Below are positions 24,015-34,057 of a DNA stretch of 64,000 nucleotides, one piece after another. The stretch spans positions 1 to 64,000 of the forward strand of contig MNCI01017854.1 in assembly GCA_015680685.1 (NCBI GenBank), written 5' to 3'. Each line of letters starts with the position of its first letter. Position 1 is the stretch's first letter. The position numbers and the translations under genes were made by a program. The notes beneath the pieces were generated by a model. It saw nothing but the letters and a program-made list of their open reading frames with translations. It made no database searches and was not told the DNA's origin. Source of the DNA: Gnetum montanum (Eukaryota > Streptophyta > Gnetopsida > Gnetales > Gnetaceae).

Positions 24015-24564
24015 CTACAATCAATCAAGGATAAGATGTTACTAAGGTGTTGTCATTTATCATTAATAAGTTTATACCTTACTCATTACCTTAGTTTTAT
24101 TATATTCATTAGTTCATATAATTGCAAAGTTATAAAAATTTTTAGAAAAATGCCCAAAAAGTGTTTATCTTTTTTATGACCTTTCGTAGTTGGTTTCTTT
24201 TTGCTTATGTATGACATATTATGTAGGTTATGGTCCCTTGGGTGGAAAAATTGAGGTTTCTAGGATTAATATAATTTCATTTTCATTATAACTGTTAAAT
24301 TTTTTAACACTCATACCCTTATAATATCTTCCAAGTGATAGTAAATTTTGGAAAATTGACATAAGTTTCCCATGCAAGCACCCCCCCCAATGACTAACTT
24401 GAACACTGTGAGTTCAAATCGGCTCAAATGGCATAGAAATTAAAGTAGTAGAGAGCCAAATATTATAAGTAAAATTTGGTGGCATAGAGCTCTAAGTCAC
24501 AGGAGAAAATTTGAAAAACTCCCCTAGTTTCAAATGAAGAGGATGTAGTTTGGGCAACGTGGGG

Positions 24565-24660
24565 GTCACATATATAGGTTTTGTGAGAACCGATATCGAG
24601 CAACCAATATCAAGTATTTGACATCGAGGCTAACTTGATATCAGGTAGTCGATATTGGGG
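24565..24660 (-). promoter_or_regulatory. E4 internal U3-like promoter before ORF3
   Basis: On the minus strand GATAT/GACAT words repeat (about 24655-24590) and are followed by TATA-like CCTATATATGTG (24578-24567), about 0.55 kb upstream of the ORF3 ATG. Order and words match the U3 of the E4 LTRs (29395-29496). Confidence 0.65.
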
Positions 24661-25997
24661 TCCATGAATATGCATTAAATGTGGTAACTAATAATGGAAA
24701 ATAAAGCTTTGTGATTGGTTGGAAGGTTTGAGGTTAGGTCCATAGTTTTGGGGTAAGTAGAAAATTAGTTTGAGTTACCAGAAGTGTAGAAGATGGAGTC
24801 ATTGAAGTTAAAAGCTTTGGATGCTATGAGAAAGGGGGTATTATACCTATGTTGTGGAATGGATTAATTTACATGATAAGGGAAAGAATAAAATTTAGCA
24901 ATGTGGTGCTTGGAAGGTTAAGAATGATGTGGTCGCGCAAACAAGTACAAGTCAGAATAGTTATACAAGTGGATACTCCCCAAAGTAGGCTCTAACTTAT
25001 AATGCCCTTATATAACCACACCTAAAAATGTCTGTAGGCACTAAGGGGGTTGAATTCAATGCATACCTTTGAAACAAAACACACATTTTAAAACCACCAA
25101 TTTGAGGAAATACCTTTATGTGACACAAAGCCACAAGGTAAGATCACACGAACAACGAGATGAGATGGATGATAGAGAGGACTGTAGAAATCAGGATGTG
25201 AGGTGTTTGACCATAGGCACAATGAATCCTTTTGTGTTATTAATGGTTAAATAACCCCTAGCTCTTCCTTGCAAGATTCAAAACAAGTCCAAACCACATT
25301 TTAGTGACATTGCATTGTCTCATCTTGGCGGTTGGAAACCATAAGACTATCATAGTTGCAAGGAGTAACATCATTTTGCATTGTGTCCAAGGGAGGAGTT
25401 TAGTGATGGCACATTTTTTTTGTTTTTGTTTTTGAAATCTAAGAAGATGCAAACCTTCAGGCATATGTACATGTCTTTCGAGTGGAACCCTTAGAAATTT
25501 ATTTGGTGCCTTTTTATGTGACTGTTACTTCCATTTTTCATTAGATCTACAAGGATATAATTACAATCGAAGAAACATGATAGAACATACAGAAGTGGCC
25601 AAAGAAAATCCACAAATCCCCTTGATGTTACATCCTTCACATCCCCCTTGGTTCTTCACCTTTGTATCTAGGCATAATGATTATGAATTTATTATTAGTT
25701 TTTATGATGGAGAAGAATATCATTATGACCAAAGGTAAGAACCTCTTATTGATGGAATGAATGGATAGATGGCATGGCTTATTGTTTGAATAATCAGTCC
25801 TTCATGGCTTAATAACATAGAGAAAACCTCATCTCCATTAGCTACATGATCATTTTATTTACAAGAGAGATTACTAATGAAGAAAATGGAAAAAATGGAA
25901 AAAGTTGAAAAGGATATGAAAAATTGAAACAAGAAATATGAAAATGACAAAAAAATTATAAAATGAAAAGATGAAAAACACTTATTAATTCTAGAGG
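24661..25997 (-). other. E4 noncoding spacer
   Basis: Between gag and the internal promoter. Contains an A-rich tract on plus (25870-25980) and the conserved spacer block at 25451-25490. About 25620-25830 aligns with 40000-40210 of E1 in element sense, so the pol loss in E4 ends just upstream of this shared spacer. Short frames here are not conserved. Confidence 0.6.
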
Positions 25998-28498
25998 TTA
26001 AAATAGGGGATTTCCACCATGACTAAATGGTTGGCCATGGCAAGAATTAATAAGTGGATAGTTAGGATCCATGCATGTATGAAACATTGGTAATCTTCCA
26101 TTTTTGAGCCATCGGGTGTCTCTTGGTTTTGTGGTAGTTGTGTAGATAAACTGTTTTTCACACACTTGGTTGTTAAACATATGGTAGGTTATGGTATGAG
26201 TTGTGTTAACATTGTGGATGGCCGACCCACGATTGCACCCTTGATCATAATATAGTATGCATGGATTTGTTTGTCTCCCCACATTGCTAGATTCATTTGT
26301 TTTGATGGGCATTGGACTAACAATGGATGGTGGCCCTTACATAGGGTCAAAGGACAGTGGTTGTAAGAAGGGAGGTGTTGCAACAAAGTGGCACTGTGTT
26401 GGTTTGGATGATGTGGTAGGTTCATGAATTTTGCACTTCTATCTATAGCCTATCCTAAAGAAAGGACATTTTTGAGTTTGTGGTGGGGACCTACTAGTAT
26501 CAACATGTTTATGCACATTTACAACACAAGTGGCATTCTTTTGTTGATGCTGGGATACTAAACCTTCTTGTGTCATTGGCAGTAATATTTGATGAGGTGG
26601 AGTCTAAGAATGTTGATGATAGAATGGATGGTAAGAGGTGTGAGGTGGTGATCATTTAGGGGATGTCATTGGTTGATGGTACTTAGGAGAGTAATAGTGG
26701 CAATTTGAAGTAGAGGATGTAGAACTAGTTGGAAAAATAGGGTGTTGAACATAATATCCATGCTATTTCAGCTGATAGGAAGGATAGGGCTAGGTTGGTG
26801 GTGGCCTCCCCCATGATTGTGGGCTTTGCAACTGTAGTTGATGATAGTGTTGAGGCTAGAGATAAGTCCCCCTAGGATAATATGATTGGTTGTGGAATTG
26901 GCTATCATTCCCATGTGAAAAAGGAAATCTCTAGGGCATGTGCTTCTGTATAAACTTTAGATTTAATGCACCTAGCCAATACTCATGTATATTCAATAAG
27001 ACTAGAAGATGACCCTTTAGATGATCATATATGCAGATTTTGCATCCATTATCTTCATCTGTGATTGTGTCTATAGCCTCACTTTCTTCAACCATTTTTC
27101 CTGCTTGTCAAAAGTGTTCCTAGCTATTTCTTGGTTTTGCTTCCTTTGTTTATTATGATTTCCTAGCTTGTTTTGCATGACCTTCTCCTCCACAATTTCT
27201 ATCAAAGTTGTAACTTTGTTGAATACCCACTCTAACACCCTACGAAACTTTGCTTCAAGTTCATTGATAGACTTTTGTATCAGCGAGATTCATTGCAGAA
27301 TCACCTTATCGAGAGCTACCTCTTTCTCCTTACCATAGATATGGGCTTGTTTGTTTTGGAGGGTTAGGTCCCAATGATATTTCTTAACATTCTCCCATTT
27401 GCATATCTATCCTTCTTCTTTGGCCACATGCTCAATTAGCTCTCAAATTTGACAAGTTCATAGCTCGTATAATTGACTTGGGGCATACATCCCAAAGGTC
27501 TCCCTTGTTTTATTATGAAGCCCATCTATGATGTGGAAAAGTTGCATTTCCTTAGAGAAACCATTGCTTGCACATCTATTTAGTAGGGAATAATATCTAT
27601 CTAAGGCCATGTCTAAGGGTTCATGTTGTTCTTACATCCATCCTTGGATCTGTCTCCTTAGATTGACATCCTCGCATAGGTTTGGTATTTCTCATTGAAG
27701 AGTTCCAACATTGTGGACCACTATTGGATTGAATGTGGTTTCAATGATCTATACCACACTTCAACTCTATTGATTAGTATCTTGGGAAAGAGCTTAAGCT
27801 TTTTCCATCCACTTTCAATGTTATAGAAGGCACATGCATCTTGGAAGGCTTGTATATGATGTTGTAGATCTGTATCGTAGCCTCCCACAAATTTAAGTAT
27901 ATTGTTTATAGCAAACCTGGGTAAGAAACTTACCTTGCAATCCCTATGGGATATATTAACCACATTTATGATATATATTAGGATATTAATGACCAACAAG
28001 GGTTCATCATCATTAGACATGTTGTGATGAAAATTTCTGTTTAGTTGATCGTGATGATTTTGCCTATGTTCATGTTAATGACCTTGAGTTTTCTTGCAGG
28101 TTCAATTTTTGTTTTTATTCTAACCTATTAGTGGAACCATATCCCCATACCGATATTCATCTTTGTTAGAAATAGATGTTGAAAAGGGAGAAAAAGATTT
28201 GGAACTAGGAGGATTTCCATGGCTTCTATGATGTTCCCTAGGGTTCCTTGATTAATCCTTTCTAGATTTCAAGGAGGTCCTAGACCTTGAGGCCTCCCTA
28301 GGTCTAGGACTTACTCATATCCTCCAAGGCTGTCTATCTTAGGTGAATATAGTCCTTGAGTGTTTTAGGGTGTTCATGAACATACCGAACCCTTGCATGA
28401 GGTTGGTCACTCCAATTTTCTTCACCATATATTTCTTTAGTTCTCCAATGGATGTCTTTACTATGTAATGCATTATCACTTCCTTGTGAAAGATACAT
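25998..28498 (-). pseudogene. gag: E4 gag polyprotein, degraded
   Basis: The start at 28498 (MYLSQGSDNALHSKDIHWRT) aligns with the E3 gag start. The core appears at 28020-27721 (KFVGGYDTDLQHHIQAFQDA, ESGWKKLKLFP) and about 27690-27440 (EPLDMALDRYYSL-like, then YAPSQLYELRTCQI-like, with frame breaks). The tail at 26425-25998 (CILYYDQGC, CMDPN) matches the E3 tail and ends where the A-rich spacer begins. Many stops. Gag would assemble particles. Retention of gag without pol suggests it still had a role or had not yet been lost when E4 moved. Confidence 0.82.
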
Positions 28499-28604
28499 TG
28501 CTTTTAATTAGTGATGTGTGTGATTTAATATTTTCTAAAAGATATATTTTTAATGTATTTACAGCAATCGTATATGATATAACTAATCTAGATAACTTGC
28601 ACCA

Positions 28605-28622
28605 TCCCTAAAAATGGTGCGA
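28605..28622 (-). other. E4 primer-binding site, tRNA-Asp type, degraded
   Basis: Minus-strand TCGCACCATTTTTAGGGA directly inside the 5' LTR. It aligns with the tRNA-Asp complement but with more mismatches than in E1, E2 or E3. Confidence 0.6.
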
Positions 28623-28623
28623 A

Positions 28624-29496
28624 TGATGAGCGATGAGGTACCTTTACATCCAACCATATGAATCACAAACATTCATGCACAATCCAATCGAATTCTATGG
28701 ATAGGACTAGTTGTGCATCTAAATCATTATGCTATGATTGCATTTCGCTATCTTTCCACTTGGACTATTGGTAGCTTTGTCACATATGATTTAGTCCAAA
28801 GTGTGGCATATGATAGATATTTTCTAATCCTAAACTACTTCTAATGAAAGAAAGAGATAAATTAATTAATCTAATAAATAGTGGAAAGTAAAATCTATAC
28901 TATCCTATGTGCAATAATTATTTGATCTTAACCATCCATACACACCTTGGACTTTGCATAACTACCACTGGGATTACCAAGCGTATGTCACTAGGCTTAC
29001 CAAACAACACACTATTGGGTTACCAAGTAATTATACTTAAGCACTTGTGATTAGTCATACTCATTCCGCTTAATGATAGGAATCATAAAGAGTAATAAAT
29101 GGAAACATTACTAAGAAAAATAGTAAATAATTAAACAACTAAATAACTAAAATCAATAATACATCTAAGTGGATGTTGCAATAATGGAAGCAATCTTGAT
29201 CTTTATTTCTAGTCATGTAAAGTATCCAAGTACATCATACTTAAATAACGATGCCATATAATTACAAACATCACACTGGGGGCATGCACTAGGAAATAAC
29301 ATAAATAAAAATTAATAATCTATGAAAAAGCTAACTGAAATATGAATGAAAACTATGTTCCAACTATGCACCCAAGTGTTGTATTTATAAGCTAGCATGG
29401 AGGAGATTCAACATCATTTCATGGGACTCAATATCATGTACTTGATATTGAGGCTTTGATATTAGATATTAGAGCTGATCAAATCATGACTCATCA
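28624..29496 (-). repeat. E4 5' LTR
   Basis: 873 bp, plus-strand ends TGATGAGCGATG and GACTCATCA. The U3 boxes (GATATT, GATATTAGATATTAG) lie at 29430-29475 and a TATA-like box at about 29380-29392. The host flank ATTTC follows at 29497. Confidence 0.87.
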
Positions 29497-30560
29497 ATTT
29501 CCCATTGTCATTTGTGGACCAAGTGTTGGACACTATCTCTAGGCATTGCTATTATAGCTTCTTGGATGGTTATAGTGGCTATAACCAAGTCCAAATTGCA
29601 CTAGAAGATTAGGCCAAGACAACATTCATGAGTCCCTAGGGGACTTTTGCATATTGTAAGATGCCATTTGGCCTATGTAATGCCCCTACAACATTTGAAC
29701 GCTTGGTTCTTAGTATTTTCTAATGGCATATTGGTAGCAGGATAGAAGTCTTATTGGATGACTTCTCTACCTATGGAGCGACATTCAAGCAAGTCCTAGA
29801 TTGCCTTGAGGAAGTATTGAAATGATGTGTTGAAATAAATCTTAGGCTCAATTGGTAGAAAAGCCATCTAATGGTCCAAAAGATCATAGTATTGGGGCAC
29901 CAAATTTCCTAAGATGGGATTGAGGTAGACCTGGAAAAGATAAGGGTCATCTAAGGAATCACAAATCAACTAGAGATAGTTAAAGATGTTTGATCATTCC
30001 TTGGACATATTGGCTACTACGGTGACTCATAGGAAATTTCTCTAACATTGAAAAGCCATTGGTTTATCTTATGAAGAAAGATGCTCCATTCATTTTTACG
30101 AAGGTGTGTGAACATGCATTCCAACAATTAAAGGATAAAATCGTAGAAACTCTTATTCTATGGGTAGCAGACTAGTCCAAACCATTTCAGATAATGATAG
30201 ATGTATCTAATTATGCTTTGGGAGCCATGCTTATGTAGTTGGATGATGAGAAAAATCCATATTATATCCATTGCATGAGCTAAAGCATTATGGATGCATA
30301 GTTGAATTACACCACACTTGAGAAAGAATTAACGGCAATCGTGTATGCTCTCAAAAAGTTTAGGTACTATGTGCTTGGCTACAAAGTGTTTATGTACATA
30401 GAACACAATGTCATCTATTTCATAATGAACAAGACATTGGTGAGTCCCTATATCATATGGTGGCTTTTGATCTTGTAGGAATTTGATCTCAAAATGGTAG
30501 ATTGGAAAGGAATTGTGAATGTGGTTGTTGACTATCTCTCACAACTAATATGGGATAATA
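29497..30560 (+). pseudogene. pol: E2 RT C-terminal half and RNase H
   Basis: Resumes the RT split at 20242: PLSFVDQVLDTISRHCYYS, FLDGYSGYNQVQIALED, FAYCKMPFGLCNAPTTFE and the active-site variant LLDDFSTYG (about 29752-29778). Then follow LGHQIS.DGIEVDLEKIRVI, KPLVYLMKKDAPF-like sequence and RNase H (IDVSNYALGAMLM, LNYTTLEKELTAIVYALKKF, VDWKGIVNVVVDYLSQL). In-frame stops are mainly TAG at Q or W positions. RNase H Asp in the T-D-H motif is replaced (YIEHNV). Confidence 0.87.
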
Positions 30561-30569
30561 AAGAGGATG

Positions 30570-31800
30570 AGAGCCCACTCTTTGATCAATTTCTAGACAA
30601 ACTCCTCTTTATAGGAGCAATAAATGAACAAATTCCCATAGAAATAATATGGTACATTGGCATTCTCACTTACCTTTTTACTCAAGAGATGCCACAAGAT
30701 TTGGACTTTAGGAAGAAATAACAATTTCTTCATTAGGAAAAGTACTTCATGGAAATCAATAGAAATCTTTACAAGGTGTTTACCGATAGCTTAGTTCGTT
30801 GGGGTGTCCTTAATGTGGATCCACTACGTGTTCTCCAGGATGCTCATGAAGGCCCTTGTAGAGGCCACTATGCAAAAAGATGCATGGTTATAAAAATCTT
30901 GATGGTAGGATACTATTGGCCTACAATCTTCAGTGACACCCACTAGTTCATTTGATCTTATGAACATTGTCAAAGAGATGGTGGAATGACTACATAAATG
31001 GAGGATCCTTAATAGTGGATTCAACCACTGAATCCCTTTGACATATGAAGCATAGACTTCATGGATCCCATCACACCCATGTCCAATGGAAAGGCGTATA
31101 TCATTGTAGAAGTTGACTATTGCACCAAATGGGTAGAAGTAGAAACCATCATCAACTATACATCATCCACTATTTCTCGATTCATACAACAAAATGTTGT
31201 CAATAGATTTGGGGTGTCACATGCACTAATTTCTAACAATAGAACTCATTTTACATGTGCAAATTTTTGAAAACTTATGCAACACTTGGGGGTTGAACAT
31301 AAATTAACAACACCCTATTATCCACAAGCCAACGGTCAAGTAGAGGTAACTAATAGGGAGATCATAAAGATCCTAACAAGGACCATAAGTAAATATAGGA
31401 GAGATTGGAGCATAAAACTCAATGATGCCCTTTGGGCATACCGCTCAACATGGAAACTTCGTATTGGCTACTCTCCTTATAAGCTAGTGTATGGAAAACT
31501 TCCAATTATTCTAATTTAACCCAAGCTCCATACACTCTCAATGGCCTATGAACTAAAGCTTGATCTAAGTCTAGCACAAAAGGAAAGACTGATCAACCTC
31601 AACATCTTCAACAAGAATCAATTGATGGCCCTATCTTTGAATGAGTTGCATAATTCATTCAACAAGCAATGTCATGACCTTAGAATAAGAAAAGGAAAAT
31701 TCCAACATGATGGTAAGGTCCTACTAGAACCCCCCATATGTATCCTAGAAGAAAAATTTTCAAATGTTGTGGGAGGGACCTTATATAATTGATCAAACTT
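30570..31800 (+). pseudogene. pol: E2 integrase
   Basis: The acidic linker (30560-30720) leads to a zinc-binding region HEGPCRGHYAKRC and SYEHCQRDG, in which the first expected Cys is Tyr. The core domain has SIDFMDPITPMSNGKAYIIV, NRFGVSHALISNNRTHF (catalytic Asp changed to Asn) and YPQANGQVEVTNREI (catalytic Glu kept). The C-terminal part has SKYRRDWSIKLNDALWAYRS, YSPYKLVYGK and LSLAQKERL. Reading frame is open in 31061-31270, 31277-31519 and 31541-31792. Integrase would insert the cDNA. This copy cannot catalyse strand transfer if read as seen. Confidence 0.87.
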
Positions 31801-33500
31801 TTTCCTTTGGGGCCATGTTAATTTACAAACTTGAAAGCCCAAGTAAAAAGTAGTTGATCAACATCCAACAAGTAAAACCTTTCCTAGAACCAAGACAAGC
31901 CAGTGTAATTACCACATCAATGGATGGACAACCATGTTTAATTTTTTTGAATCTCCTCCTTCCAACTTAGTTTTGGAGGATATGGCCATCCATGTTAACC
32001 ATATACAAGGATCCTCAATTTTTCACCCTTTTTATTTTTTACATTTTTTGTTTTATACATTTTTTTTACACGTTGTTGATTTTTATCCATTTTCTCAATT
32101 TTTGTTTTACAACATCATTAATATGTTTTATCTTTCTTAACTATTTTATAATTTTTTATATATTTTACTTTATTGTATTTCTATGTATCACTTTCATCAT
32201 TTTTGCTAATAAAAGTGCTTTATTACTACAAGACATAGTGCCACTATTGCTATTTACTAATGATGGTTTGTGCTTAATGTTGTGATTATCAATGTCTAGT
32301 TTCTATCTTTGAATTCTGATGTTTGATAACTATGACATGGTTTATTTTTCATGGAATAGGTAGTGAGTCCATGACATCCACCCATCCACACACTCTATGT
32401 TTTTCCTTGTACTGGAAGATTGAGGTCCCTTTCATTAAAGAAACTTTTAATAAATTGGTGACCTTGGTAGTTTCTAGAATTGGAAAGGATTCAAAAGGTT
32501 TGTATAGGGTGTGACTTTAATGGGACTTAATACTCTTTGTACTCTTCTACTTACTTAGGTGCTTGAGTGTTTTCATGAGCTTCTTATCATTATGCTCCAA
32601 CCACTAATAGGAAGTCAAATAAATTCTTTGCATGGTATGGTTCCCATCCAAAAAGAAAAAGAAAATACATAAAAAAACATGATGGGAATTCAAAGCACAT
32701 CCCTTAGACAAATAAATGGGCTACAAGCATTGGTTATGGGACTAGGAAGACATGTTACCCATGTTGAAGGTCCCCTTTAACTAAGGCCCTCTCTCACTTT
32801 CTACTTCTCTTTTCCTCTCTTTATGGAATAGTGATTCTTTTATGGGTGTACGCTTATGTCTTTAGAGGGTGGATTGGTCTTAGAGTGGTGATGTGAAGTC
32901 ACTAAAAGAGGTTGATTTTGGTCTGGACTAAGGATGGATCTTCTCAAGTTATTTTAAATACAAATTCCACAAGGCACTTATTATGACCTTAATTTGAGAT
33001 TTCATCCCACCTTCTTAGCCATTCATTAATGCTGCCATCACTCACCTCACTACCGATATCTATGTTATGCTTGATGTTTTAGTTTGATATGTTGGAATTC
33101 TTGGATAGATTATTTCTGGTTGGTCTTTAACGTTTCATAACCATTAATCGACCATGGGGCCCATAGACTTCTTAGTTAAGGTTATGCAAGGCAAAAAGGA
33201 CATGTGTCTGCTATGAGGAGGACACACTTCCATGTCTTTTGGTTTGGTTAGTTAAGTTCCTTACTTTAGACATTATTACTATCCTATCTTTCACATATTC
33301 CATTGTGTATTCTTCTTGATGCTCCTTAAAACCTCATAATATTTACTCTATGAACTATTTTATCAATTTTTTAAACTTCAATACCCTCTTCTACTATTTT
33401 CATCATGTTCATGGCTTTTTGGGATTCCATTTGACCCCAGTTTTATTGAAAAACTCCTTGTGTTTTGGAAGTTTGACCAAAATCAACATAAGTTAATGGT
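31801..33500 (+). other. E2 noncoding spacer with T-rich tract
   Basis: T-rich low-complexity sequence at 32015-32200, then unique sequence with the conserved block at 32738-32775 (ACTAGGAAGACATGTTACCC). No conserved frame. The AT-rich frames at 31934-32285 are compositional. Confidence 0.65.
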
Positions 33501-33604
33501 GATCAATAGCCCCATTAACTAGGCCTATTTGATGCAATTGACCCCATTGATGGGGCCTTGTCGACTAGGTCCTATTGATGCATGCCAAAAACTCTATATA
33601 TATC
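33501..33604 (+). promoter_or_regulatory. E2 internal U3-like promoter before ORF3
   Basis: Repeated CCCCATTAACTAGGCC, CCCCATTGATGGGGCC, TCGACTAGGTCC and CTATTGATG words (33510-33581) are followed by TATA-like CTCTATATATATC (33592-33604). The same box types precede the TATA in E2's own LTRs (15567-15670, 37165-37250). It lies about 450 bp upstream of ORF3 and 150 bp upstream of a good splice donor. Confidence 0.72.
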
Positions 33605-33750
33605 ATTGCGTACTTTGGAATTTTTTGTTATTTGCTTTATAACACAAGGGGAGTTTCTACCATTTTTCAAAGTCCAAAACCTTCTAGAGCCCATAACTCT
33701 TCAATTGTTTTTCCAAATCACTCCATTCTTTGATCTTGGAGCTACAAGAG

Positions 33751-34057
33751 GTAAGCTCTTAATCGTGGAGGCCATAAACCTTAAGGCTTCTGATGAAATG
33801 TTTTGAAAATTTTTCTAACTCGCCTAAAGGATTAATGAATAGAATGATATGAAACCATCAATTTTTGAGAGTTAACCCTTCCAACACCTTCCGGAATGAC
33901 TTATTAACTCTAAAACACATGAAAAATAATGATTAAAATTGATTAAATCAACCATAATCACAACTTAGCCAAGTGTAACTATCCCAAGGAGGTAAGGTAT
34001 CAGAATTGATTCATGTTACACAACAATTGCTAACCCATGGTCATGTTGTGATTACAG
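33751..34057 (+). other. Probable intron in the ORF3 leader of E2
   Basis: Donor AGAG/GTAAGCTCTTA at 33751 and acceptor TTGTGATTACAG ending at 34057, directly before the ATG. The 307-bp length is close to the 303 bp in E5, which has the same donor word and a GCAG/ATG acceptor. Donor and acceptor fit plant consensus. Confidence 0.62.

Larger units (their letters stand above)
20243..29496 (-). mobile_element. E4: pol-less Athila-like element nested in E2 RT
   Basis: About 9.25 kb on the minus strand, LTRs 28624-29496 (5') and about 20243-21116 (3'). Its internal region holds a primer site, gag, a spacer with A-rich tract and conserved block, a U3-like internal promoter and a long ORF3, but no protease, RT, RNase H or integrase. 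The host RT frame continues across it (KD at 20242, HFPLSFVDQVLD from 29497). The left terminal dozen LTR bases and the left target duplication are missing. The right flank ATTTC is the likely duplication. Confidence 0.87.

Noticed and set aside
29497-31800. TAG readthrough or recoding in pol
   Set aside because: TAG stops are scattered at many Q/W positions, differ between copies and co-occur with frameshifts and catalytic-site losses, so decay explains them.
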